64,000 nt of DNA from Heliopora coerulea. Its lineage: Eukaryota > Cnidaria > Anthozoa > Scleralcyonacea > Helioporidae. Of the stretch, positions 21,048 through 33,195 are shown in pieces (position 1 is the first letter of the stretch; every line of letters begins with the position of its first letter). The position numbers and the translations under genes were made by a program. The stretch lies in contig JASJOG010000011.1 of assembly GCA_030142905.1 (NCBI GenBank), positions 3,619,001-3,683,000 of the forward strand, in the 5' to 3' direction. A model generated the notes under the pieces. That model ran no database searches. It was given only the letters and a program-made list of their open reading frames with translations, and was not told the origin of the DNA.

Positions 21048-22338
21048 CAGTGAACTCTCTCTAAAGTGGACACTCTCGGGACCAAATTTAGTGTCCGCCT
21101 TAGAGAGGTGTCCGCCTTAGAAAGAGCTGAGTAATCTGACGCCCAAACGTCAAAACTAAAACCAGAATTTTATACTTGTGCAGAATATATGGGTTAACCT
21201 TAACAAAACTCCTTTGCAACGCTTGCTATTGGGGGAACTTAATCTCTACGACGCAAATGGCCATGGCATGCCTCTGAATTTTTCCCAACAACCCGCCATC
21301 CATAGCCTTATTTGTGACTTGAACTTATACGCGCAATAATTCTTTAAAACCAAACCAGTTAGTACTAGCTTGAGTTCTTCAACAAAAAAGTTGTGATGAA
21401 TTCACATACAGATTGTGTAAATGTGAATTTATTTCTTCACTTTATAACACGTCCTCACAGTTACAAATTATGTTGCTCTCTTGTGTATTTTGTTTCCACG
21501 CTATTTTAGGGTCACACCCTATTAATAATTAGTTCAGCCGAAATATTAACAAAATATCAATACAAACAGGATACTATGAGCAGAGCGCAGAATTTATTCT
21601 CGTTTAATTCCTTCGTTCGTGGGCACCATGTATATAAAGACATCTGGATCCCTACTCTTAGTGAAATTCTAGTGTGCAAACGAGAGCCCAACAACGAAAA
21701 AGATCTAAATACTGTTGCCATAATCAGTGATGGGAGAGTTGTCGGCCATGTACCACTGAACTATAGCCGCTATATCAATCGATTTCTGGAGATTGAATTA
21801 AGCAGCGTTTCTTGTGAAATTACAGGAGAAAGGTTAAACCGTCGGGGGTGGATATGGGCTTGAAGTTTCATGCAAATACACATTTCGAGGTATCCCAGAA
21901 CTCGTGGCCTGGATTGCGAAGTGTGTAATCAAAGAAAACGCACAGATTAAAACTGCCGTTAATCAAAATCAATACAGTGGAAAAAAGAAAAGAAAGAGTA
22001 CAAGTGACTCTACTTATTGTAGTAAAAGACTGCACAAATAAGTTGTCTTCCGACTGTGAAATAAATACTAGTTCTTTATCAAAACCAGAAAGTCAGATTG
22101 TGTCTATAATGTCGTAGGTCATTTAGCGCTAATACTGCCCTGTTGTAAAATTTCGTAAACATCCTGTGTCCGCTCTGAGAGATATTTTGAACCAAAACGC
22201 TGCAAAAAAGTGTCCGCGTCCGCCTTAGAGAGGTGTCCGCCTAAGAGAGAGTTCATGTACAGAGAAACAAGCGTGATACTGCAGGGACCAAATTTTGTGT
22301 CCGCCTTGGAGAGGTGTCCGCTTAGAAAGAGTTCACTG
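21048..22338. mobile_element. Inner TIR transposon carrying a HIRAN ORF
   Basis: Ends CAGTGAACTCTCTCTAAAG and, at the right as reverse complement, CAGTGAACTCTTTCTAAGCG, each flanked by TA. Subterminal repeats of GTGTCCGCCTTAGAGAGGT occur at both ends. The only ORF is a HIRAN-domain protein. 1291 bp, presumably non-autonomous. It is inserted in the subterminal CCGCGATAT repeats of the outer element. Confidence 0.8.
21576..22041 (+). pseudogene. HIRAN-domain ORF with one frameshift
   Basis: Begins MSRAQNLFSFNSFVRGHHVY and shows the full HIRAN pattern: KREPNNEKDLNTVAII, GRVVGHVPLNYSRYINRFLE, CEITGERLNRRG. One frameshift at about 21845 separates it from GYGLEVSCKYTFRGIPELVA and a basic tail ending KRLHK before TAA. 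About 155 residues if read across. It is homologous to the ORF at 12371-12754 although the terminal repeats of the two host elements differ. Confidence 0.7.
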
Positions 22339-22416
22339 TACATATATAGGCCAGAAAAATCCGCGATGCATCGAGTCCACAAAACTTGAACCGCGATATG
22401 ACGAGCGATGACTGTA

Positions 22417-23740
22417 TACCGAATTTTACGGCTGTTGTTTCCTACTGCGGGCGAGCTAACGATCTTCGATTTCGAATTCGCCTAAAAGAGAGAGCCAAAG
22501 ATGACTGACTTGGAAGTAAGCGGTTGTGAAGAGTGGCGTAACGGACTATGGTCAAGATTAGAGGAGCTCCTAAGAGCCCCCGACCTCTAAGGGGCCCCTG
22601 ATGTATCTGTAAAGACAATTGAAATTAAAGTCTTGAAATATCTGTCTATACGAAGGGAGAGTGACGGGGGCCCCTGAATGAAAATCTCCTAAGGGCTCCC
22701 AAAAGTTCCGTTACGCTGCTGGTTGTGAAGTCAACAGATCGACAAGAATTGTGCCGACGCGCAGTGCGTCTTGAATTTAGTTACAGATACATATCTAACA
22801 AGTGAAACAGGGTGACTATGTATGCAACACAGCTCACATAAACTGATCATAAATATATATAATCATGCATGTACCTGTATATGAAATCTTCACGAGGTTT
22901 CTACTTACTTTCAAGTTGGGTCGATTCAGTGGAGGTGTGAACCGTTTCAAGATATGTCGCAGGCATCGGATTTTGCGCTAATTAACCAATATGGCTGAAG
23001 TGAATTTCCTTTCCCTACGACACTCCCGGCTTGGCCTACTTAGAGCCAGCAAAGTCTACGTAAACAAACATAGTCTTTTTAGACCTACCTCGCCCTACTC
23101 AGCTCTGATTAGACCCACTTTGGCCGACTTCGAGTATTTGACCAAGGCTACTTCCAACGTATTTAGAGCTACTTAACTTGGTTTGAGTCTTCTTAAACCA
23201 ATTTTGAGCTCAGAGAAATTCGGACTGTTAAAACTCTGACACTTCCATCAAAATCATCAAAAATACTGTGCCGGAAAGTTCTAAAAAATGTAATAATTAT
23301 GTATTATTCAATTATATATAATTATAATATTTCATACTAACCTCCTCCCCATACAGGTGATCTTCGACCCTGCCCTCCCTCTTGAGAAATTTTTGCCATC
23401 GCTCTTATCAGAGCTATTCAGGACTGGTTAGACATATACCTGAGACTCATACCCTTCTGCATTTATTATAATTTTAAGTGAAAATCTTTGCCACAAAAAA
23501 AGCAAAACAACCTTTGAAATATCTTCAAGAGTTCGTAATTTTTTTTGAAATTGTTCAGTTGGGTGGGGCATTTAGTGCACATTCCCCTCGCTTTCACCGC
23601 GCATGATCGCTAGAAAATACAAAATACTGACACGTGGTGCAAACGTGTGATTTCAAATACGAACAAGAACGTCGAAGTGCTGAGCAACAGAGGAAACTTC
23701 GACGGCTGTGGCGCTTTGTTGTTTTGGTAAATTTTCCTTA
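22417..23740. other. No gene found
   Basis: Between the outer transposon and the duplicated segment at 23746. A short frame near 22991 has no support. Nothing else recognised. Confidence 0.4.
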
Positions 23741-23745
23741 AAGAA

Positions 23746-23893
23746 ATGACATCTGCACTTTAAAAGCGTCGGCTGTTACTTTCTGAGCGAAAAGGTAAAG
23801 GAGTTGTCGAACATAAAGAAGCGACATGCGAACTTTAAAAGTGTTGGCTGTTACTTTCTGAGCGAAAGTTAAATGAATTGTTGGACCATCTAA
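23746..23893. repeat. Imperfect tandem duplication, unit about 76 bp
   Basis: CTTTAAAAGCGTCGGCTGTTACTTTCTGAGCG-like sequence occurs twice (near 23758 and 23835) with scattered differences. Confidence 0.7.
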
Positions 23894-23975
23894 TCGAGAT
23901 ACTTCTAAAGCAAATTCCTGTTGAGGAACAGAACAGAAAACACTGAAAGGAGACAAAATATAGAATTTACTACAA

Positions 23976-24114
23976 ATGGCTTGTGCAAAACGTGACTTAG
24001 AACAAATTGTTGGAGCTCACCCTAGAGACAGAGAAATGAAGCACAGTTTATGAAAGAAAAAGCTTGTGAAACATGACGTGAACAATTGCTTGGAACACAT
24101 ACGAGACAACGAAG
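23976..24114 (+). pseudogene. First CGKCD-repeat exon-like copy, with ATG
   Basis: Starts with ATG (MACAKRDLEQIVGAHPRDRE) and, after a frameshift, reads into KKLVKHDVNNCLEHIRDNE-like sequence ending at a GTGAGA donor. Related to the modules at 24946-34452. It may be the first exon of the ancestral gene. Confidence 0.4.
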
Positions 24115-24437
24115 GTGAGATACGAAGTTGCTGAGAATGTCATTTTAGGTTTGGTCTATTGCAGCATATTGTGTATGTTTGGTATAAAGTGATGAAATCT
24201 GTGGTAATTTCTTCACGTGTTTCTTTTAATATTATCTTAACAGATTTAGCATGTCTCATTAGACGAAATATTATTTTTGTAACTGTTCATTACAATATAG
24301 TGCACATCATGAATGCAGTACGATGTTCAGTGTATTATAGTATCCTCAATTGAATGATACAAGTAGATATAGCGACTTCTTGAAAGATTTTATTATGAAA
24401 TTAATCAATAAACACATCTTTATTAAAAATGGACGAC

Positions 24438-24463
24438 GTTTCGAAGATAACTCACTTCGTCAT
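24438..24463 (-). ncRNA. Hammerhead-ribozyme-like core, degenerate
   Basis: Minus strand reads ATGACGA, AGTGAGTTATCTTC, GAAACGTCGTC. This matches the arrangement of Penelope hammerheads (box 1 variant, short stem II, GAAAC), flanked by TTTATT-rich sequence typical of Penelope ends. Probably a fragment of a terminal repeat. Confidence 0.35.
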
Positions 24464-24945
24464 TTTCAAGTGAAATAAAATGTTTAAACAAGGCTTATTT
24501 GTAGAAGGTAAAATTACAAATTAAATTGAGTTGAAAGTTAAGAGAAATTAATTCGTCGAAGCATAAAATAAGCTGTAAAATTTATACATGTTTAAAGAAT
24601 AAATTACGTGAAATAAATAATTTAGCTCTAGCTTATCATCTTGAATGCAGTGTAGTCAGGAAGGTACCAAAGCATGCAAAAAATTGTAGACATACAGTAC
24701 TGGAAAGTGCCTGTTCCTAGATAAAGTCAAATTCATACTTTGAATGGTAGAAGAAGGATGGAGGATTTTATGTAAATTTCCCTTGTAATTCAGCATGTAG
24801 CAGTGAGGTTGAATTACAGTTTTCAGGTCATCAATCGTACTCATCATTTTAATTTGTAGAAATTGAAGAGCACCATTGCTGGCAAAAAGATTTGAAGTTA
24901 TTAAATATACTTTAATCTCAACTAAATTTTGATAATTCTGTTTAG

Positions 24946-25198
24946 GATCATCAATATGTATGGCAACAAAACATTAATACAGGAACAATATATGTGCCAA
25001 CAGAAAACACAAGGTGAGCAAGATGGTGAAATAAAGTATTTGGGACAAAAAGCTTATGGAAAATGTGACAAAGAACAAAGTTGTGGAACATAATTATACA
25101 AGACAATGAAATGAATCAACAAAATTTCAAGACATAAGGCTTGTGGAAATGTGATACAGAACAAATTTGTGGACCAAGTCACAAACAACAAAATAAAG
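24946..25198 (+). pseudogene. CGKCD-repeat exon-like copy
   Basis: Acceptor CTGTTTAG, donor GTGAGATGCC, with degenerate copies of the cysteine-containing repeat between (GATGGTGAAATAAAGTATTT and later TGTGGAAATGTGATACAGA). Several stops. Confidence 0.5.
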
Positions 25199-26825
25199 GT
25201 GAGATGCCAAGTCACTAAAAATGACATTGTTAATTTTTGTCTGTTAAAACATTTTACATGTCTTGTATTAATTTTACCACAATGAAGTTAACACTAACTT
25301 CTTTATCTATTTTTTAATCCTAAACCACAACTGTGGAGTGAATGTCTTACCCTTTCTGTAATTGACGTGTTTGCTAAATATGTGTTACAGCCCCAGATTT
25401 GCTGTGAGCTATATCATAAATACTGTGTAAATCAGAAAGGCATTGAAGAGTCAGGGTCAGGCAATTAGATTTTTTTGAACTGTTAACCTTTAACGCCTAT
25501 AATTGAAACCAGTCGTTAAATTAACACACACACCCTTGTCAGATAAAATTTAAATGATTGGGATCGTAATTGTAATGGGGTCGTAGATTTGTCGACAAAC
25601 ATTGTAGAGCAGTCATAGCTAGACAGAACCACTGGGGATACATAAAATACGTAACAATATGTAAAAACAAAATGGCGGACAAAAGATTGCAATTTCACCA
25701 GTGGATTTCACCAATTTGCGGCTGTTTTTAATTTCTCATTCTTTATCGCCATGAAAAAAAAACTAAATTACTTTTTTGGAAAAGGTATTGGGTCTTACTA
25801 AGTAGACTGCATCCAGCAGATGTCTAATATTTCATACACGATACATATAAGTGAATACATTATGTTAAATTAGTTCAGTATTTTTAGCCATTAAACTTGA
25901 ACACCAAGTAATAACATCAGTCGTAAAAACACCAACTCTTGGCATTATTTAACAGCTTAATTGGCTGGCCCTGAGAGTTGAGAAAATTAGAGGCATACAG
26001 TGGTCAAAATAAAGTCCAATCCATACTTTGAATGGCAGAAATGGTAAAAAGGATTTTGCACAAGTGTGCAATGTTGATGAGTATTTATCATCAACAAGGT
26101 TGAATTTCTGTTTTCAGACCATCATTGAAATTCATTATTCAAATTTGTAGAACCTGGAGAGCACTACTATTGCTGAGGTTGCATTTATTGCATGTACTTA
26201 CTACTATGTGAACCAGCTTGTACAGGATGCACTTGTAACACTTTTTTTCCCCCCAAATATGACTTTGCAGAGGAAATAAACAAATGACTTTCCTTTCTTT
26301 TTGTAGAGCAGTGGCTGACTGATGAAACAATGGCAATGTTCCACCCAGATGATGTTGAAAATCTGATTTGCAAGTCTCCAATCATGAGAATGTCCCTAAC
26401 AAACCAACCTGCACTTGAGGCGCCCCTATCCCACTCTTGAAATACAATACAAGCACGTACCAGTGTCTGACACAGAGTAGCGCACACATAGAGCTTATGG
26501 CCAAAAGACCTTACCGGTGGTGATCGGGTGCATTTCACGATGCGTAGACTTCCACCTAAAAGGATCTGAATGAGCAGCTCTCATGTGCCGGCCACAGACA
26601 AACTGAACCACCTCATAAACATTTCCTTAAATCCCCTTTGACTTTCCATTTCACATACATCGACCGGGACCCAACGCCCTGAAGACCTCGGCTGGCAAGG
26701 TGATGGTGCACCATCTATGATGGGTGCCACGTGATCGAAAGCTGCCATAGGATTGGAGGGGCGGGGTTACCAGTCTCCAGACCACAATCCCATTCACACA
26801 TGTTTCCGCACCCGGCCTCGTGCAA

Positions 26826-26882
26826 CCATGTAGCCAAGTGTAGCCACGTGTAGCCATGTAGCCAAGTGCAACCATGTAATCA
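26826..26882. repeat. Short minisatellite
   Basis: Repeats of GTAGCCA(T/A)GT/GTAGCCAAGTG, about 8-11 bp units. Confidence 0.7.
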
Positions 26883-27545
26883 AGTTATTCCATCAATCCA
26901 GTTGGAGCTATACCAGCAGGGATTTCACAGGTGAGGCTTTCAGTCACAAGTTTAGTGCAAAACTAAATGCAAATGGCAGACATTCCAGATAATTTCATGA
27001 TGTAAACCAGGTTATGTTGAATTTGAAAAAACAAAAAAAAAAGACAAAAAAATGAGGCCCCGGGAAAGTTTGTGAATGTCAATAAAAGTTCTCAAAACAC
27101 TTGAATTTTATGCTTGTGGCACGACCAACAATTGAACCTTGCCTGACCTACCAACTTGAAAGAATGAAACTATTTGTGTGTGTAAAGACTTCTGTGTTGT
27201 ATTTAAAAAATTTAGTTATTTTATAGCTAGTAATTTATTATTTACTGAAATAAATAGTTCACATTATTTGTCATCTTAAAATACAAATTGTGTACCAGCT
27301 TTAGGTTTGTATTTACTTAGTCTTTGAAAGCCCTTGAAAATACCCTTCAATTTCATATTGGTTCGAGGGTGGGACCCTAGTAATAGATATTGTTTGGTAA
27401 CTTTGGTTATTGATTCAGAAGTTGTACTTGTGAAGTTTCTGGTAAGTGATTGGAATTGGGTGTAGAGAAAGATGTGGTTATACACAAATTCTTGATACTT
27501 TTATTAGTTAACAATGGCAATGATGATTGGGTATAAATATTGAGG

Positions 27546-27734
27546 AGTTCTTGAGGTTATACACTATCTAAAATATAGAAAACAAGCTTCTCGACATTTC
27601 GAGTGAAGGCCCTTCGTCCAGACAAAAGGCCTTTGCTCGAAACATCGAGAAGCTTGTTTTCTATATTTTAGATAGTGTATAACCCCAAGAATGCCATTGT
27701 TTTATCGAAGCTATCTATACTGGACCTCCACGCC
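27546..27734. mobile_element. Solo Penelope-type terminal inverted repeat with target duplication
   Basis: A near-perfect palindrome (arms about 27555-27617 and 27622-27684) with the tip CTTCGTCCAGACAAAAGG and GCTCGAAACATCGAG, a hammerhead-like box 2. The 14-bp sequence TATAAATATTGAGG is present at 27532-27545 and again at 27735-27748, a target-site duplication. No ORF remains. Confidence 0.65.
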
Positions 27735-29924
27735 TATAAATATTGAGGTTGCCAACCACAATAGACTTACCTTAGTTGTATGAAAGAAAAAGTTCTTTCA
27801 TTAGAATAAAGTATTAAAAATTTTGTGAATTTTCTAAGTACATGCTCAAATTAACATTTGATGATTATTAAATGTATGTGCATTATTTTGTTCTTGTGCT
27901 ATCTAGTTCTTTGAGAATTAAAGAATGCTTACTGATACCATGAAATGTCCATAAGATGTCAATGAAATATAGCAATGACTATAGTGTGAGGCAAGACACA
28001 CCAATTTACTGGATTGTGAAGGAAAAGTATCAGAATAATCAGCTTCCCTAATACACCATAAACACTGACTCCATCAACAACCAAGTATGGTATAACCAAG
28101 CATGGCATCCCATGACATCAAATCAGCATTGAAATTCTTACCTAACCAACAGATATGGAGTAAAGAAACCAGTTTATAGCAAGTCCATCCAGAATATAAG
28201 GAGATGGGTTTTAGTTGGATATATGGCTGGAAACCATGGAAAATCATGGATGAGATCAAATGGAAAGTTTGGTATATGGTATGTAAAAATACCTCTTCAT
28301 GACATTCACAGACATATTTAAAAGTGGACTATGGCAATGCATGATTTGCTCTTTGACAAGAGGTTTTTTATCAAGTTGTGATGGATTACAACTCAGTCAA
28401 TATAAGCAACATGTATCCCTTTGTTCATTCCAGGTATTCACTAATTTACATAGGCACTGCGAGGGTGGGGGGAGGTGACTGGTCTCCCATTTCATACCAG
28501 TATATTGGTCCCATTGAACAATTAAATTATTACCTTGTGTTCTGTATCTTGGCAATATTGGTTTCTACAACCAAGGTTTTCTTGGTGCGATATCGAACAA
28601 ACACTCATCACCATTTACCCAGTGATCCCAAATGATGTTTCTTAGTTGTGAGCAGCAAGTCTGCTGACCATCTGGGTATGTCAGATACCATTGTGGCAAG
28701 CCCATTGAACTCTAAAAAGACTGGAACAATACCTGCAAACTGTATTATGAAGCCAACATGCAGGCTGACATGTAGGTCATCACAGTCCCCTACTTGATAA
28801 AAAATGCAACCTATTGCAAAAAACTTAACCTAACTAGGGAGTTTTTGACAGTTTTCTTTTTTATCCTTAGTAAATGTAGTACAATGTCTGTAGGACTGCA
28901 TCTTTGTCAGAATTAACTGTGAATGAAAGTAAAAGTTTGAAACAACTGAGGGAACTTCCCCAGGTGTGATTTTGACCTACATGGCTGCCCCCATTAAATT
29001 AAACATCACAACGACACTGCTAATAAGTACAGCAATCTCAAGTGGGCTTCCTGCCATATCTTGAATACTGTGTAGTCAAAAAATTACTGAAGAGTTTAAA
29101 TAAACTTGGAAACATGAAATACAGTAGCCAATGGTACCTATTCCCAAGTAAATTAAATGCTGTACATTGATTAGCAGAAAAAGTAAAGAGGATTTTTGCA
29201 TAAGTTTGCCTTGTTGTTCAGCATTTCGTAACAAGGTTGAGTTCTGGATTTTGAATCGTCGACAGAATTATTATTTTGTGCAGAACTTGGAGACAGCCAT
29301 ATGTTGCAAAAGAATGTACAGCTATTACATGTAAGTTAATTTTGAGTGCATTTACTCATTTCATTTTAGGAACAAGGGAGGCGTATAACTACATTAACAT
29401 ATACAGCTACAGAAAACACAAGATGTGAAAGATGGTGAAATAAAGTACTTGAGACATAAGGCCTGTGGAAAATGTGACATAGAAGAAATTCATAACATGT
29501 ATGGCTACAGAAAACACAAGATGTGAAAGATGGTGAACTAAAGTATTTGTGACATCAAGCTTGTGGAAAATGTGACTTAAAACAAAGTCTTGGAACACGT
29601 ACAAGACCATGAAATGAAGTATTTGAGACGCAAGAGCTATGGAAAATGTGACATAGAAGAAATTCCTACCGTAACACATATGGCTACAGAAAACACAGGA
29701 TGTGAAAGATGGTGAAATAAAGTATTAATTTATTATTATTTGAGAGAAAAGCCTTGTGGAAAATGTGACGTGAACAAGTTTTTGGAACATGTACAAGACA
29801 ATGAAATAAAGGTGAGATGCAACAACTTTTCACATTCGATACATTTAAGTGCACCAGAGATTCTAACGCTCAATATCCGTGAGGATGTGCATTTAAACTG
29901 GATAAAACGAGCATATTGTTCTCA

Positions 29925-30001
29925 GTTGACTCGACAGCTCAACTAGTAAAGCAACGGTCCGGTAACCCGAAGATGCGTGTTCGAATAACGCTCTAGTCAA
30001 C
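29925..30001 (+). tRNA. tRNA-like pseudogene, array copy 1
   Basis: 77 bp with a perfect 7-bp acceptor-like pair GTTGACT...AGTCAAC, a box-A-like AGCTCAACTAG, a box-B-like GTGTTCGAATAACGC, and TTTTCT directly after, as in a Pol III gene. The anticodon stem is imperfect and I cannot assign an anticodon. Probably a tRNA-derived module. Confidence 0.4.
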
Positions 30002-30512
30002 TTTTCTAGTTGACTTCATCAGTTTAGGTGAATTAATGAAATGTTCTGTTCATGTTACCCTGAGGATGATTCTGAACTAGGTGAAGTCAATCCCGTACTT
30101 TGAGTGGCAAGAAAATACAGAGAATTTTTCGTAAATGACATGGTAGACGTTTCTTACAGTTTTTTGTATTCCTGGTGTTTGATTATAAGGGTTTAGTCGT
30201 GAGTGAACCTACCAGCCATACCTTGAATACTGTGTAGTCAGAATTTTGAATGTTTCACAAAATATTATAGACATACAGTGCCTTGTCCTTAGTAGAGTCA
30301 ATGCTGTACATGTCCTTTGACTGATAAAAGAAGTCCAGCGTGATTAGCATGGGTTTTGCCTTGTGACTCTGCATTCACCAACGTGTTGAATTCCTATTTT
30401 CAAATCATCAATTAAATTAACGAATTGCGCCAAATCTGGAGACTGCCATTGCCTGCAAGAACGTTTGCAGTTGTTGAATTAGTCTTGAGAGCATTTACTC
30501 ATTTCTGTTTAG

Positions 30513-30759
30513 AAACAAGGGAGACATATCACTACATTACGATTTATGGCTACACAAAACACAAGATGCGAAAAATGGTGAAATAAAGTACTTGAGAGAT
30601 CAGGCCTGTGGAAAACGTGACATAGAAGAAATTCAGAACAAGTATGGCTACAAAAAATCAACATATGAAGATGGTGAAATGAAGCACTTGAAACAAAAAC
30701 CTTGTGAAAAATGCGACGTGAACAAATTTTTGGAACATGTGCAAGACAATGAAATAAAG
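30513..30759 (+). CDS. Fully open CGKCD-repeat exon in the array
   Basis: The only array copy without a stop: 82 codons from NKGDISLHYDLWLHKTQDAK through YLRDQACGKRDIEEIQNKYG to KPCEKCDVNKFLEHVQDNEI, between an acceptor TTCTGTTTAG and a GTGAGA donor (phase 2 in, phase 0 out). Other copies carry TAA where this one has TAC. It could be a surviving coding exon or a chance survivor. No flanking intact exons were found, so gene status is doubtful. Confidence 0.35.
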
Positions 30760-30825
30760 GTGAGATGCCACAACTTTTGATAATCTATACAACATTTAAG
30801 TTCACGAGAGATTCTCGCGACAACT

Positions 30826-31158
30826 TAACCATAGGTCATAGGTGTAGAGTTTTTCTATTACCAGAGGCGGCTAAAACCGAAATCGGAAATGGCTGACTCC
30901 ATGAGTGGTGAGTTATTTGTTGCTAAGACTTCAAATTTCGTTGTTGGATTTAGCTCATTTTCTTTGGTACATCCTGGGTACTATTGGCTTAATGAATTAA
31001 TAAGGCTTTGATGCTTATATTACGCCTACTAGCACGTCAGTAATCGTTCGAGAATCACGTATCAATTAATGTAAAGTCACTGGGGAGCTAAGCCCCTCAA
31101 AAACAATTTCTGAAGGGACTGAAGCCCCTTAGCCCCCCTATACTCCACGCCTATGAAG
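30826..31158. mobile_element. Small TIR insertion in one array unit
   Basis: One array unit is about 330 bp longer than the others because of this block. Its ends ATAGGTGTAGAG and CTCCACGCCTAT are inverted repeats with two mismatches. It has no ORF and looks like a MITE. Confidence 0.55.
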
Positions 31159-31220
31159 TCAAGACTCGATATCTGTGAGGATGTGCACTTAAATTGGATA
31201 AAACGAGCATACTGTTCCCA

Positions 31221-31285
31221 GTTGACTCTACGGAGCAGCGGTCGGGTAACCCGAATGTGCGAACTTGAATCCTGCTCTAGTCAAC
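31221..31285 (+). tRNA. tRNA-like pseudogene, array copy 2
   Basis: Shortened D-arm version of the 29925 module: GTTGACT at the start, AGTCAAC then TTTTC at the end, T-arm GAACTTGAATCCTG degenerate. Confidence 0.3.
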
Positions 31286-32181
31286 TTTTCTAGTTGACTT
31301 TATCAGTGTAGGTGAATTCATGAAATGTTCTGTTCATGTTACCCTGGGGAGGATTGCGAACTAGGTGAAGTCAATCCCGTACTTTGAATGGCCGAAAAAG
31401 TACAGAGGACATTTCGTAAGGAACATGGCAGATTTTCTTACAGGTTTTTGTATTCCTGGTCTTTGATAATAAGGGTTCAGTCCTGAGTGGACTACCTGCC
31501 GTACCTTGAATACTGTGTAGTCAGAATTTTGAATGTTTCACGAAATGTTAGAGATGTACAGTACTAAAAAGTGCCTTGTCCTTGGTCAAATCAATGCCGT
31601 ACAGGTCCTTCGACTGATAAAAGAACTGCAGGGTGTTTCGCATAAGTTTTGCCTTGTGGCTCTTCGTTTAGCAACGTATTGAATTCGTATTTTCAAATCA
31701 TCAATTAAATTGATCAGTTGCGCCGAATCTGGAGACTACCATTGCTTGCAAGAAGGTTTGCAGTTGTTGAGTTAGTCTTGAGAGCATTTACTCATTTCTG
31801 TTTAGAAACAAGGGAGACATATCACTACATTAAGATATATGGCTACACAAAACAGAAGATGCGAAAGATGGTAAAATAAAGTATTTGAAACATAAGGCCT
31901 GTGGAAAATGTGACATAGAAGAAATTCATAACATATATGGCTACAGAAAAATCAAAATGTGGAGATGGTGAAATGAAGTATTCGGGACAAAAGCCTTGTA
32001 GAAAATGTAACGTGAACAAATTTTTGGAACATGTACAAGACGATGAAATAAAGGTGAGATGCCACAACTTTGGATATTTAATACAACATTTAAGTGCATC
32101 AGAGATTCCAGGGAGATCTTAACGTTCGATATCCGTGAGGATGTGCACTTGAATTGGATAAAATGGAGCATACTTTTCCCA

Positions 32182-32246
32182 GTTGAGTCGATAGAGCAGC
32201 GGTCCGGTAACCCGAAGATGCGAGTTAGAATCTCGGCCTAGTCAAC
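32182..32246 (+). tRNA. tRNA-like pseudogene, array copy 3
   Basis: GTTGAGTCGATAGAGCAGCG, then CGGTAACCCGAAGATGCGAG, ending AGTCAAC and TTTTCT. D-arm shortened, T-arm mutated. Confidence 0.3.
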
Positions 32247-33130
32247 TTTTCTAGTTGACTTTAGCGGTGTAGGTGAATTCATGAAATGTTCTGTTCATGT
32301 TACCCTGGGATGATTCTGAACTAGGTGAAGTCAATCCCGTACTTTGAATGGCCGAAAAAGTACAGAGGAATTTTTGTAAGTAACATTTCTTACCGCTTTT
32401 TGCATTCCTGGTCTTTGGTAATAAGGGTTCAGTCCCAAGTGGACTACCTGCCATAACTTGAATACTGTGAAGTCAGAATTTTGAATGTTTCACAAAATGT
32501 TAGAGACGTACAGTGCTAAAAAGTGCCTTGTCCTTGGTAAAATCAATGCCGTACAGGCCCTTCGACTGAAAGAACTACAGGGTGTTTCGCAATGGTCTCG
32601 CCTTGTGGCTCGGCGTTTAGCAACGTGTTGAATTTCTATTTTAAAATCATAAATTAAATTAATCAGTTGCGCCCGATCTGGTGACTGTTATTGCTTGCAA
32701 GAACGTTTGCAGTTGCTGAATTAGTCTTGAGACCATTTACTCATTTCTGTTTAGGAACAAGGGATACATATCACTACATTAAGATATATGGCTACACCAA
32801 ACACAAGATATGAAAGATGGTGAAAGAAGGTATTTGAGACATAAGGCCTGTGGAAAAAGTGACATAGAAGAAATTCATAACATATATGGCTACAGAAAAA
32901 TCAAAATGTGAAGATGGTGAAATGAAGTATTTGAGAGAAAAGCCTTATAGAAAATGTGACGTGAACAAATTTTTGGAACATGGGCAAGACAATGAAATAA
33001 AGGTGAGATGCCACAACTTTTGACAATCGATACAACATTTAAGTGCACGAGAGATTCTCGCGACAACTTAACGCTCGATATCCGTGAGGATGTGCACTTA
33101 AATTGGGTAAAACAGAGCATACTTTTCCCA

Positions 33131-33195
33131 GTTGAGTCGATAGAGCAGCGGCCCGGTAACCCGAAGATGGGAGTTCGAATCCCGCTATAGTCAAC
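33131..33195 (+). tRNA. tRNA-like pseudogene, array copy 4
   Basis: As copy 3 but with the best T-arm, GGGAGTTCGAATCCCGC. Ends AGTCAAC then TTGTC, so the T-run is interrupted. Confidence 0.3.

Larger units (their letters stand above)
18490..22414. mobile_element. Outer pogo-like TIR transposon with nested insertions
   Basis: Left end TA-CAGTCATCCTTCGTCATTC and right end (reverse complement TA-CAGTCATCGCTCGTCATAT) are terminal inverted repeats flanked by TA. Subterminal GCGG/CCGCGATAT motifs recur. A long inner inverted pair (about 18753-18815 with about 20538-20605, including GACGTCACTACATCAACTGC) shows that both ends belong to one element. A LINE fragment (18958-20480) and a second TIR element (21048-22338) have inserted into it. 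No transposase of its own is recognisable. Confidence 0.7.
25215..29369. other. Mostly AT-rich, repeats only
   Basis: No supported gene. Contains a GTAGCCAAGTG-type minisatellite (about 26826-26882) and a Penelope terminal repeat (27546-27734). Phrases seen in the array introns (TACTTTGAATGGCAGAAA near 26020, TGAATACTGTGTAGTC near 29064) recur here, so the amplified unit once extended through this region. Confidence 0.4.

Noticed and set aside
29407..29679. Minus-strand frames across the exon array (also near 31843, 32890 and 33829)
   Set aside because: Antisense shadows of the repeated modules; they recur only because the array recurs.
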